Of a stretch of DNA of 64,000 bases, positions 33,471 through 41,508 are shown in pieces. The position numbers were made by a program, and so were the translations under genes. The DNA comes from CAZAZQ01 sp964489705 (GTDB taxonomy: Bacteria; Zixibacteria; MSB-5A5; GN15; FEB-12), in the NCBI GenBank assembly GCA_964489705.1, contig CAZAZQ010000006.1, positions 62,001 through 126,000 on the forward strand, in the 5' to 3' direction. The notes below the pieces were generated by a model. It was not told the origin of the DNA. It saw only the letters and a program-made list of their open reading frames with translations, and searched no databases. The stretch's first letter is position 1, and every line of letters begins with the position of its first letter.

Positions 33471-34814
33471 TCAGACCACGCCCTGATCCAGCATGGCATC
33501 GGCAACCTTGATGAAACCGGCGATGTTAGCGCCGTTCACGTAGTTGCCGGGGGTGCCGTATTCTTCAGCCGCCGCCACACTCGCTTCATGAATGCTCTTC
33601 ATGATGCCGCGCAGACGGTTGTCGACTTCTTCGCGGCTCCAGCTCAAACGGAGGGTGTTCTGGGACATTTCCAGACCGGAAACCGCCACGCCACCGGCGT
33701 TGGCAGCCTTCCCGGGACCGAAGAGAATCTTCTTCTCGAGGAAGATGTCGATAGCTTCCGGCGTGGAGGGCATGTTGGCACCTTCCGACACGCAGATGCA
33801 CCCGTTCTCGACCAGCGTCTTGGCGTCGTTGCCGTCGAGCTCGTTCTGAGTCGCGCACGGCAGCGCAATGTCGACCTTCACGTTCCAGACGCCATGACTT
33901 TCGTAGTACTTGGCACTCGGGAACTTGTCGGCATACTCTTTAATCCGACCGCGGCGGACGTTCTTGAGCTCCACGACAAAGTCCCACTTCTCGCCGGAGA
34001 TACCTTCTTCGTCGACGATGTAACCGCTCGAATCGGAGAGAGTAATCACTTTGCCGCCGAGTTGGTTGACCTTTTCGGTGGCATACTGAGCGACGTTCCC
34101 CGAACCGGAAATCGCCACGCGCTTTCCTTCAAAGGACTCGCCGCGGGTCTTGAGCATTTCTTCAGCAAAGTAGACGCAGCCGTAACCGGTCGCTTCGGGA
34201 CGAATCAAGCTGCCGCCCCAGTTCAAGCCCTTCCCGGTCAGGACGCCTTCAAAGGCGTTGCGCAGTCTCTTGTACTGCCCGAAAAGGAAGCCGATTTCCC
34301 GACCGCCGACCCCGATATCACCAGCCGGTACGTCGGTGTTGGGACCGATATGACGGAACAGCTCGGTCATAAAGCTCTGGCAGAACCGCATCACTTCATT
34401 GTCGGACTTGCCCTTGGGGTCGAAATCCGAACCGCCCTTGCCGCCGCCCATGGGGAGGGTCGTCAAACTATTCTTGAACACCTGTTCGAAGCCCAAGAAT
34501 TTCAAAATTCCCAGGTTCACACTGGGATGGAAGCGCAACCCGCCTTTGTACGGACCGATGGCGCTGTTGAATTCCACCCGGAAACCCCGGTTCACTTGCA
34601 CTTGTCCTTTGTCGTCAATCCACGGAACACGGAACAAAATCACCCGCTCGGGCTCAACGATGCGCTCAAGAATCTTGGCTTCTTTGTACTCAGGATGTCT
34701 TTCGAGGACGGGTTCCAGTGAGGTGATAACCTCTTCCACCGCTTGATGGAATTCAGGCTGAGCCGGATGTTTGGCTTTCAGATCAGCCATGAACGTGTCA
34801 ACAAAACTCGACAT
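33471..34814 (-). CDS. gdhA: NADP-type glutamate dehydrogenase
   Basis: The 447 residues match the hexameric bacterial glutamate dehydrogenase that forms glutamate from 2-oxoglutarate and ammonium. The catalytic lysine and glycines lie in LPMGGGKGGSDF (near residue 120), with PYKGGLRFHPSVN just before it. The Rossmann motif is GSGNVAQY (near 235), and VSEGANMPSTPEA is also conserved. The family's 447-residue length is exact. AAGGAG precedes the ATG. A sigma-70 promoter and a palindromic operator lie upstream. With glnA elsewhere in the window it covers both classical routes of ammonium assimilation. Confidence 0.95.
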   Translation of the reverse strand: MSSFVDTFMADLKAKHPAQPEFHQAVEEVITSLEPVLERHPEYKEAKILERIVEPERVILFRVPWIDDKGQVQVNRGFRVEFNSAIGPYKGGLRFHPSVNLGILKFLGFEQVFKNSLTTLPMGGGKGGSDFDPKGKSDNEVMRFCQSFMTELFRHIGPNTDVPAGDIGVGGREIGFLFGQYKRLRNAFEGVLTGKGLNWGGSLIRPEATGYGCVYFAEEMLKTRGESFEGKRVAISGSGNVAQYATEKVNQLGGKVITLSDSSGYIVDEEGISGEKWDFVVELKNVRRGRIKEYADKFPSAKYYESHGVWNVKVDIALPCATQNELDGNDAKTLVENGCICVSEGANMPSTPEAIDIFLEKKILFGPGKAANAGGVAVSGLEMSQNTLRLSWSREEVDNRLRGIMKSIHEASVAAAEEYGTPGNYVNGANIAGFIKVADAMLDQGVV

Positions 34815-34879
34815 GGACTTCTCCTTAGATGTTTACTTAACATTATAAGTAACAATTAACATTTCCTTTACACCACAAT

Positions 34880-34895
34880 AGTGAAACATTTCACA
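34880..34895. promoter_or_regulatory. CRP/FNR-like operator at the gdhA promoter
   Basis: AGTGAAACATTTCACA is nearly a perfect inverted repeat. Read on the minus strand it gives TGTGA-N6-TCACT, close to the TGTGA-N6-TCACA site bound by CRP/FNR-family regulators. It lies just after the predicted transcription start, where a bound protein would repress. Confidence 0.55.
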
Positions 34896-34904
34896 TAGGG
34901 CTGG

Positions 34905-34932
34905 TATATATAAAATCAATGAAAAAAGTCAA
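34905..34932 (-). promoter_or_regulatory. Promoter of gdhA
   Basis: On the minus strand TTGACT (34932-34927) and TATATA (34910-34905) are 16 bases apart. Transcription would start near 34898, leaving a leader of about 84 bases. Confidence 0.65.
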
Positions 34933-34956
34933 GCCCCCAGCGACGTGAAAAGGTAT

Positions 34957-34990
34957 AAAAAAAACCCGGAATTTGAAAAAAATTCCGGGT
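34957..34990 (-). terminator. Terminator of the HesB-like gene
   Basis: ACCCGGAATTT (34964-34974) pairs with AAATTCCGGGT (34980-34990), and on the minus strand eight T follow. It lies 29 bases after the stop of the HesB-like gene. Confidence 0.88.
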
Positions 34991-35018
34991 AATTATGATT
35001 TTCTCCGTTAAAACTGGT

Positions 35019-35342
35019 TTAACAACTGCATCCCCCGCTTCCGCAGCCGGAATTCCCCACCCGGATGCTGAATCCGCTCCCCTGATAGGCGTTTGAAATG
35101 TAATCTATAACTACTCCCCCGAATTGTTTCAGCATTTGTTTGAGATTTGGATCAACATACGCCGTAATCCCGTTGGACTCGAGTTTTTCCATCCCGTCCG
35201 TTGACTCTTCCAGAGCCAGTCCCAAAGAGGGACCCGCTCAGCCGAAGCCTTGGAAATAGACAACCAACTCTTTCCCCTTCGCCATATCGGAAGCTAAAAC
35301 CTTACGTATTTCCTGACTTGCCGTATCTGAAACTTGAAGCAT
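35019..35342 (-). CDS. HesB-like selenoprotein (in-frame TGA read as selenocysteine)
   Basis: Reading from an ATG at 35342, with AGGTGAG four bases upstream, the frame gives a 107-residue HesB/IscA-like protein if the TGA at 35240-35238 (codon 35) is selenocysteine. The N-terminal 34 residues have the expected helix-strand pattern (SDTASQEIRKVL, then ELVVYFQGFG). After the TGA the frame continues AGPSLGLALEE, DPNLKQMLKQFGGVVIDYI and a C-terminal CGSGGCSC. Selenocysteine in a GFG-U-AGPSLGLALDE context is known for HesB-like selenoproteins. A hairpin follows the TGA. Without readthrough the two halves would be a broken gene with an exactly matched frame and good ribosome site, which is less likely. 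HesB proteins function in iron-sulfur or redox chemistry; the role here is not known. Confidence 0.85.
35219..35237 (-). promoter_or_regulatory. Candidate bacterial SECIS hairpin
   Basis: On the minus strand GTCCC and GGGAC (35233-35229 and 35223-35219) pair across a TCTTT loop, starting four bases after the TGA. Bacterial SECIS elements lie directly downstream of the UGA. The stem is short and I cannot confirm SelB binding. Confidence 0.5.
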
Positions 35343-35714
35343 TACACTCACCTCTCACTTTATTTCTCCTCGTTCTTCCCTAAGGTAGCATATTTTGGGA
35401 AAAAGTCCAGAGAAGAACAGTATCATTTACCTACCTTTTCCCAGTATATGCGTTTTATAACGACAAATACCCTCCTCTTTGTTCCGCTCAAACTTCTAAA
35501 ATGTACGTAAAATTGAGAGATTTTGCCTATTTTGCGTTTTCCTGCCCGAAGATGGGGTATCGACCAAGCAAATTAAACCCTCAAAAAAACAACGGTTGTC
35601 TCAACTGAAATACTTGTTGCGATTCCGGCTGGCTCGTGGCATTTTTCCTTACCTCTAAGCATGACGATACACCAGCCGATATAACCTGTAGTCGGCTAAC
35701 AAGGAGTGAAACTT
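35343..35714. other. Intergenic region between the selenoprotein and the GlmU-like gene
   Basis: This stretch has no gene. A small inverted repeat AGCCGA...TCGGCT lies near 35673-35698, close to the AAGGAG ribosome site of the next gene. I found no convincing promoter on either strand. Confidence 0.45.
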
Positions 35715-37001
35715 TTGACTATTTGCATTTACGAAGACACGTCGTTTCGGAATTTCTTCCCGTTGACCCTCCTCCGTCCCGTGTACCTGCTCCGAGCCGG
35801 TATTTTGCCTTTATACAAGAAGATAGCGGGGAATTTTTCCTCCTCCGGTTACGTCAGCCTCATTGCCCGCGACCAGCTTGCACCGCTGGTTTCGGAAAAG
35901 GTAAGTGAGTTTCCCGTGAACATTATCAAGCGAAATGACGGAGAAGATGTCCTCTTCGTCAACGGAAGACTGCGAACGGCAGGTAACTTGCCGACGCTTG
36001 TCGAGCAGGCACAAATCTCCACGACTTATGTCAATGCCGGTGAGGTGGTGGCGGTGCTTTTCAAAGAAGAACTGCTCAAGTCCTTCCCTTCCATCGCTAC
36101 GCAAAAGGAATTTCAGGAGTTGTATGAATCGTTCCTGCGTAATTCGCAAGCCCCGGTGAGCGAGACAACCGCCACCCTGTATCATTATAGTTGGGACCTC
36201 ATCGCCGATATTGAACCGGCGATCGAAACCGACGTCGAACTTCTCAAGCCGACGCTCACCGGAAGCGAGCAGGTTACAATCCATCCGGGAGCGTTTCTCG
36301 TCAATGAAACACACATCATTCTAAGAAATAACGTGGAAATTTTCCCCGGCGCGGTTATCGACGCTTCCCACGGTCCCGTCTACATAGAGGACAATGCCCG
36401 CATCGAGCCTCATGCCGCGGTGATAGGTCCCTGTTACATCGGCGCCGACTCGATTGTTTTGGCGGGGAAAATCACCGGTTCATCTATCGGCTCGACCTGC
36501 CGAGTCGGCGGCGAAGTGGAAGAGTCCGTCTTTCATGCCTTCGTTAACAAGTACCACGCCGGTTTTATCGGACATAGCTACGTCGCCCCGTGGGTGAATT
36601 TCGGTGCCATGACCACCAACTCGGATTTGAAAAACAACTACTCTTCCATCCGCCTGACTTTGAACGGTACGTCGATCGATTCCGGCTCCATCAAAGTCGG
36701 CTCGTTTATCGGCGACCACACCAAGTTCGGTATCGGCACCTTGTTGAATACCGGCATCAACATCGGGGTGTGCTGCAATATCTTCGGAGGCACCTTGATA
36801 ACCGACAAGGAGGTCCCCTCTTTCAGTTGGGGAAATTCGAGCGGATACGTCAAATACGATTTCGACAAAGCTATAGATACGGCGCAAAAGGTCGCCCAGC
36901 GACGCAACCAACGTATTTCCGACCGGGAAGTGGGCATGTTGCAGGCAATCAGCAACGACACGCTGGTTGCCCAAGGAGTGATGGAATTTGAGCTCTCGTG
37001 A
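35715..37001 (+). CDS. GlmU-like bifunctional protein (alternative bacterial GlmU type)
   Basis: The 428-residue protein has an N-terminal nucleotidyltransferase-like domain (LTLLRPVYLLRAG, then VNGRLRTAG) and a C-terminal left-handed beta-helix with hexapeptide repeats (VEIFPGAVIDASHGPVYIE, AVIGPCYIGADSIVLAG, SSIGSTCRVGGEVEES). This matches the alternative GlmU family common in Bacteroidetes and relatives, annotated as UDP-N-acetylglucosamine diphosphorylase/glucosamine-1-phosphate acetyltransferase. Its sugar substrate has not been proved here. The start is TTG at 35715, eight bases after AAGGAG; an in-frame GTG at 35706 overlaps the ribosome site. With glmM and glmS in the same window it could complete the path to UDP-GlcNAc. 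It is followed by galT, which has its own promoter. Confidence 0.8.
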   Translation: MTICIYEDTSFRNFFPLTLLRPVYLLRAGILPLYKKIAGNFSSSGYVSLIARDQLAPLVSEKVSEFPVNIIKRNDGEDVLFVNGRLRTAGNLPTLVEQAQISTTYVNAGEVVAVLFKEELLKSFPSIATQKEFQELYESFLRNSQAPVSETTATLYHYSWDLIADIEPAIETDVELLKPTLTGSEQVTIHPGAFLVNETHIILRNNVEIFPGAVIDASHGPVYIEDNARIEPHAAVIGPCYIGADSIVLAGKITGSSIGSTCRVGGEVEESVFHAFVNKYHAGFIGHSYVAPWVNFGAMTTNSDLKNNYSSIRLTLNGTSIDSGSIKVGSFIGDHTKFGIGTLLNTGINIGVCCNIFGGTLITDKEVPSFSWGNSSGYVKYDFDKAIDTAQKVAQRRNQRISDREVGMLQAISNDTLVAQGVMEFELS

Positions 37002-37017
37002 GGAATCGGCGGTCTGG

Positions 37018-37046
37018 TTGACAAGAGTTGATGAGAATGGTATAAT
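37018..37046 (+). promoter_or_regulatory. Consensus promoter of galT-glgA
   Basis: TTGACA (37018-37023) and TATAAT (37041-37046) are 17 bases apart, both perfect, with an extended -10 TG at 37038-37039. This is the strongest promoter sequence I find in the window. It lies 24 bases before the ATG of galT. Confidence 0.93.
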
Positions 37047-37069
37047 TTCGTAACAGCACTGGAGAGAAG

Positions 37070-38116
37070 ATGCCTGAATTGAGAAAAGATCCGGTCATCG
37101 GTCGGTGGGTCATCATTTCGACCGAACGAGGCAAACGACCCAGCTCGTTTACCTCGGTGGCGAAAGCTTCCTCGCCTAAGCTGTGCCCTTTCTGCCCGGG
37201 ACACGAGGACAACACCCCGCCGGAAATTCTGGCGTATCGGCAGCCGGGCACCGAGCCGAACAAGCCGGGCTGGACACTCCGTGTTTTTCCTAACAAGTAT
37301 CCCGCTTTGATGGTCGAAGGCGAACTGACCCGCGAACCGCACGGACTTTACGACAAGATGAACGGCATCGGCGCTCATGAAGTCATTGTCGAGACCAACC
37401 AGCACGGCAAGGACATGGTCGACATGAGCGAGGAAGAAGTCCGGAACGTTTTCTGGGCGTACCGGGAACGGATGCTTGACTTGGAACGAGACCAGCGCTT
37501 CCAGTACATTATCGTTTTCAAAAATCATGGCGAAGCCGCCGGTGCTTCTTTGGAACATTCCCATAGCCAGCTTATTGCCACGCCTATCATTCCCAAACGG
37601 GTAGTGGAAGAAATCAACGGCGCCAAGCGGTACTATGAATTCAAAGAACGGTGTGTCTACTGTGATATCGTCCGTCAGGAGTTGAAAGACAAAGAGCGGA
37701 TGGTTATGGATTACGACTCATTCATCACCATCGAGCCGTTTGCTCCCCGCTTTCCCTTTGAGACCTGGCTCCTCCCCAAAACCCACCAGTCAAGTTACCT
37801 GGAGATGAGCGAGCACGATTTTACTATTCTGGCGCGAAGTTTTCGCGACACGCTGGGACGGTTGAAAGTTGCGCTAAACAATCCGCCGTTCAACTTTGTG
37901 CTCCATACCCGTCCTATTCCCAAGCAGCACCATGAGTACTATCACTGGCATTTCGAAATCATTCCCAAGTTGACCAAGGTCGCCGGTTTCGAGTGGGGCT
38001 CGGGATTCTATATCAACCCGACCACCCCGGAGGAAGCCGCCGCATACCTTCGCGAGATTAACCCCTTCGCCCCGGTGCAGGTAGTGGAAACAGACCCGGT
38101 AGAGGAAAACGTCTGA
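37070..38116 (+). CDS. galT: Galactose-1-phosphate uridylyltransferase
   Basis: GalT exchanges UMP between UDP-glucose and galactose-1-phosphate in the Leloir pathway. The 348 residues show the GalT start MPELRKDPVIGRWVI, the zinc pairs CPFC and CVYC, and the histidine-triad core EHSHSQLIATP that holds the nucleophilic histidine. The C-terminal half repeats the fold (FNFVLHTRPIPK, YHWHFEIIP). A GGAGA ribosome site precedes the ATG. galK and galE are not in the window, and the next gene is glgA, so galactose or glucose-1-phosphate flux into glycogen is the likely theme. Some members of this clade act as nonspecific nucleotidyltransferases, so a slightly different substrate cannot be excluded. 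Confidence 0.92.
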   Translation: MPELRKDPVIGRWVIISTERGKRPSSFTSVAKASSPKLCPFCPGHEDNTPPEILAYRQPGTEPNKPGWTLRVFPNKYPALMVEGELTREPHGLYDKMNGIGAHEVIVETNQHGKDMVDMSEEEVRNVFWAYRERMLDLERDQRFQYIIVFKNHGEAAGASLEHSHSQLIATPIIPKRVVEEINGAKRYYEFKERCVYCDIVRQELKDKERMVMDYDSFITIEPFAPRFPFETWLLPKTHQSSYLEMSEHDFTILARSFRDTLGRLKVALNNPPFNFVLHTRPIPKQHHEYYHWHFEIIPKLTKVAGFEWGSGFYINPTTPEEAAAYLREINPFAPVQVVETDPVEENV

Positions 38117-38117
38117 G

Positions 38118-39578
38118 ATGAAAATTCTGTTCGTCACCCCCGAAATGGCACCTTTTCTCAAAACCGGCGGCTTGGGGGACGTTGCCGGAGCGTTGCCGCA
38201 GACATTCGCCGCCCTGGGACACGACGTCAAAACCTTCATGCCGTGGTATGGGGTCCTCGATGAGTACGCATACCCGATTCGGACCGTCGACTGGTCAGCG
38301 ACCGTACCGGTGGGGAAAAAAAATGTCTCCTTCTCGGTGGGTACCGCTTTCGGTTTACATTCCTCGTTGAAGCATTTTTTCATCGACAATGAACATTACT
38401 TCGAAAGAAGCGCTCCTTACCTCGACCCCTCGACCGGCAAAGACTACCCCGATAACGACGAACGCTTCATCTTCTTTACCCGCGCCGTGTTGGAGACCGT
38501 CAAGCACTTGGATTGGCAGCCGGATATCATTCATGTTCACGACTGGCAGAGCGGATTGATTCCCGCTTATTTGAAGACTGTCTACGCCGACGATCCCTTT
38601 TTCGCCCGGACAAAAACTGTTTTGACCATTCATAATCTCGCTTATCAAGGAGTATTCGAGAAAGAACGCTTCGCCAACCTTAACCTACCGGACGAGTTGT
38701 TCCTTCCGACGGCGCCGTTTGAATTTTACGGGAAGGTGAACTTTCTCAAAGCGGCAATCGCCTTTGCCGACAAGATTACGACCGTTTCCCCCACCTATGC
38801 GCACGAAATACAAACGGAAGAACTCGGCTGTGGCTTGCACGGGGTTTTGCGCAATCGTGCCGATGACCTCGTCGGCATCCTCAACGGGGTGGATTATTCG
38901 ATTTGGTCGCCGTCGCGGGACACGCACATTCCATTTCGCTATCATATCAACAATCTCTCCGGCAAGCGTATGAACAAAGTGGAACTGCTGGGGAAAGCAG
39001 GCTTGCCGATCCGAGAGAAAGTACCCCTTTTCGGCGTCATATCTCGGTTGGTTGACCAAAAAGGATTCGACTTGCTCCAGGAGATAGCGGATGACTTCTT
39101 CGCGGAGAATTTACAGATGGTACTCCTCGGCACCGGAGAGAAAACGTATCACCAATTCTTCATCGAGTTGGAAAAACACTATCCCGACAAGCTCCGCGTT
39201 TATTTGACCTTCGACGAATCGCTGGCGCATTTCATCGAAGCGGGAGCGGATGTGTTCTTGATGCCGTCTCGTTTTGAACCGTGCGGGCTGAATCAGATGT
39301 ATTCGTTGAAATACGGCACTGTTCCTTTAGTGCGAAAAGTGGGCGGACTGGCGGACACGGTCATTGACTACGATGTGGAAACGGGCGAAGGAACCGGTTT
39401 TGTCTTTGAAGAGTATTCACCCGAAGCGCTCCTCACAACGGTAAAACGGGCGGTCAACCTCTACCCCAAACGACGAGCGTGGACAAAACTGATGAAAGCG
39501 GGGATGCGTCAAGACTTCTCATGGGAACGCTCCGCCCGCAAGTACCTCCAACTTTTCGAGGCTCTGACCGGTGCGTGA
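38118..39578 (+). CDS. glgA: Glycogen synthase (GT5)
   Basis: The 486-residue protein matches bacterial glycogen synthase, which extends alpha-1,4-glucan from ADP-glucose. KTGGLGDVAGALP near residue 15 is the ADP-glucose binding loop, HDWQSGLIPAYL near 139 and SRFEPCGLNQMYSLKYGT near 380 are the GT-B signatures, and GVISRLVDQKGFDLL lies in the second Rossmann domain. The start follows the galT stop by one base, so the genes are translationally linked. No glgB, glgC or glgP gene is in the window, but glycogen genes are often spread. The C-terminus overlaps the next start by eight bases. Confidence 0.96.
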   Translation: MKILFVTPEMAPFLKTGGLGDVAGALPQTFAALGHDVKTFMPWYGVLDEYAYPIRTVDWSATVPVGKKNVSFSVGTAFGLHSSLKHFFIDNEHYFERSAPYLDPSTGKDYPDNDERFIFFTRAVLETVKHLDWQPDIIHVHDWQSGLIPAYLKTVYADDPFFARTKTVLTIHNLAYQGVFEKERFANLNLPDELFLPTAPFEFYGKVNFLKAAIAFADKITTVSPTYAHEIQTEELGCGLHGVLRNRADDLVGILNGVDYSIWSPSRDTHIPFRYHINNLSGKRMNKVELLGKAGLPIREKVPLFGVISRLVDQKGFDLLQEIADDFFAENLQMVLLGTGEKTYHQFFIELEKHYPDKLRVYLTFDESLAHFIEAGADVFLMPSRFEPCGLNQMYSLKYGTVPLVRKVGGLADTVIDYDVETGEGTGFVFEEYSPEALLTTVKRAVNLYPKRRAWTKLMKAGMRQDFSWERSARKYLQLFEALTGA

Positions 39579-41451
39579 TTCAGGCTTTATCTCAAAAAAA
39601 AACCTCATAACAACCGTACTCTTTCTTCCGGCAATCGGTATATATTCATACTTGTGCTACCACTTAAATTTCGTACAGGATGATGCCTACATTTCCTATC
39701 GATATATTGCCAATTTTCTCAACGGCTACGGTTTAGTTTACAATATTGGAGAAAGAATCGAAGGATTTACCAACTTCGGCTGGGTTATCTATCTGATCTT
39801 GTGGGGAGCACTTGGTTTTAATTACATCTTGGTTTCTAAAATAACCGGCTTTCTGTTAGGGGCAGGTATCATTATTCTTACTTATTTCATCTCCAAAGAA
39901 ATTTTCACAAAAAACGGTATCTGGTTCTCTCTCCTTGCTGTTTATCTAGTTGGAATAAACCAGTCTTTAGCCTACTGGTCATCCGCCGGTTTGGAAACCG
40001 CCGCTTTTGCTTTCTTTGTTATGTTATCATTCTATTTCTACCTGAAACAAAGCTGGGGGCTGATAGCCACTCTTGTCCTTGTCGTATGGATAAGACCCGA
40101 GGGTGCTCTTGTTGCAGGACTGCTGATAATTACTGAGGCAATTACAAGAAGAAAATTACCGTATTACTCTTTTTCATGTGCCGCTATAGCTTTCTTACTG
40201 TCTCTGCCTTACGTGATTTTCAAACTTACCTATTATGGTTCAATCTTTCCCAATCCCTTCTACGCAAAAACAGGATGGAACATAGAACAACTCAGTAGCG
40301 GCTTCGAATATGTCACCAGGTTTTTCTCCCACTATGGCTTTTGGGGAATCGGTTTTATTTTGCCGCTTGCATTCTATCGTACCTTGCCAAAAGCGGCAAA
40401 AGCCATGTGGGTTTTCACCACTCTCTACATTTTCTATATCCTCTTCGTGGGTGGAGACGTCCTGAAAGTACATCGCTTCTTCGTACCCCTTTTCGGCAAC
40501 GTTGCTATTCTTCTTGCAGTTGGGATTTGGATGGTCAGCGAAAAACTAAACAATAAACTTAAGCCGATATTTCTCATTGTTATATCAATTTTATGTCTGA
40601 CTCTAACCTACTCCCTCCCCAGAAAATTTGTTCGCCGATATTATATTCTTGAAACCGCTTTGACTCAAAAAATGAGTTTTCTCGCTTCCCAAATGAAAAC
40701 CTACGACAAAAGAAATTTCTCGGTAGCCATTCCCACCATAGGTATTTTTGGGTATAGCTTACTTGAACATGAAATCATTGATATGTTGGGGCTCACGGAT
40801 AGCACCATTGCCCGTCATTCCGAAGCTCCCATTCCCGGTATGTCCTCAACGTGGAAGGAGAGAAAACACAATTCCCGTTACCTCTTGAGCAAGAAGCCGG
40901 ATTACATTGTGTTTTCAACAGGAAATAAACCTTCTGCTCCTGCCGAAAGAGCCCTACTGGTATACGATCAGTTTTTGAAAGCCTACCGTATTATCGGTTG
41001 GAAGTACAAAGCGACAAAATATTCTCCCGAAATTATCGTGCCGGTGTTCAAAAAATTTCATAAAATTACCGGAGAAATTGTTCCCAAGTATCCTATCCAA
41101 TATGTCCAATGGTACACAGAAGCGTTAAACTATTCTTCGGCGGGAAATTACAAAAGGGCGATACTACTTCTCAACAAAGCTCTGAAGGTAACGCCTCCTC
41201 CTCCGAATCTTTCTCTGTTATGTGATAAAGCATATTGTTATACCATGCTTGGCCAACACGACTCGGCAATGACTATTTTAAGCGATGTCTTGGCGGTAGA
41301 CTCATTTGTCTTTCAAGCCCATAAAGATTTATACGTGTATGCTCAATTACTCCATGACAACGAAAAGCTTCGTCTCCACCAGCGTTGGTTAAACAAACTC
41401 ACCCCTTGGTACCTTAAACAAGAAGCAGCTCAAAACAATCCTCTACAATGA
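39571..41451 (+). CDS. Polytopic GT-C family glycosyltransferase-like protein
   Basis: The 626-residue protein starts with a transmembrane segment (TVLFLPAIGIYSYLCY), then a signature QDDAYISYRYIANFLNGYGLVYN followed by ERIEGFTNFGWVIYL, which resembles ZomB/AftB-like GT-C enzymes. About ten further hydrophobic helices extend to residue 350, then a long soluble C-terminal part with TPR-like helices (NYKRAILLLNKALKV, QHDSAMTILSDVLAV). GT-C enzymes use lipid-linked sugars at the outer face of the membrane. The GTG start overlaps the glgA stop by eight bases. The gene is clearly more AT-rich than its neighbours, which suggests transfer of this gene on its own. Substrate is unknown. Confidence 0.85.
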   Translation: MRDSGFISKKNLITTVLFLPAIGIYSYLCYHLNFVQDDAYISYRYIANFLNGYGLVYNIGERIEGFTNFGWVIYLILWGALGFNYILVSKITGFLLGAGIIILTYFISKEIFTKNGIWFSLLAVYLVGINQSLAYWSSAGLETAAFAFFVMLSFYFYLKQSWGLIATLVLVVWIRPEGALVAGLLIITEAITRRKLPYYSFSCAAIAFLLSLPYVIFKLTYYGSIFPNPFYAKTGWNIEQLSSGFEYVTRFFSHYGFWGIGFILPLAFYRTLPKAAKAMWVFTTLYIFYILFVGGDVLKVHRFFVPLFGNVAILLAVGIWMVSEKLNNKLKPIFLIVISILCLTLTYSLPRKFVRRYYILETALTQKMSFLASQMKTYDKRNFSVAIPTIGIFGYSLLEHEIIDMLGLTDSTIARHSEAPIPGMSSTWKERKHNSRYLLSKKPDYIVFSTGNKPSAPAERALLVYDQFLKAYRIIGWKYKATKYSPEIIVPVFKKFHKITGEIVPKYPIQYVQWYTEALNYSSAGNYKRAILLLNKALKVTPPPPNLSLLCDKAYCYTMLGQHDSAMTILSDVLAVDSFVFQAHKDLYVYAQLLHDNEKLRLHQRWLNKLTPWYLKQEAAQNNPLQ

Positions 41452-41479
41452 GCTAAGGAACACAGCTCTTCACTTCTTC

Positions 41480-41508
41480 TTGCTGAAAGAATGTATTATT
41501 TCTATATT
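41480..41508 (+). promoter_or_regulatory. Possible promoter at the zinc peptidase gene
   Basis: TTGCTG (41480-41485) and TATATT (41503-41508) are 17 bases apart. If used, transcription would begin near the ATG at 41515, so the peptidase might be made from a leaderless transcript starting at that second ATG. Confidence 0.35.

Noticed and set aside
35225..35342. Frameshift or pseudogene explanation for the HesB-like gene
   Set aside because: Both halves lie in one frame with no shift, the ribosome site is good, and the TGA sits in a motif known for selenocysteine.
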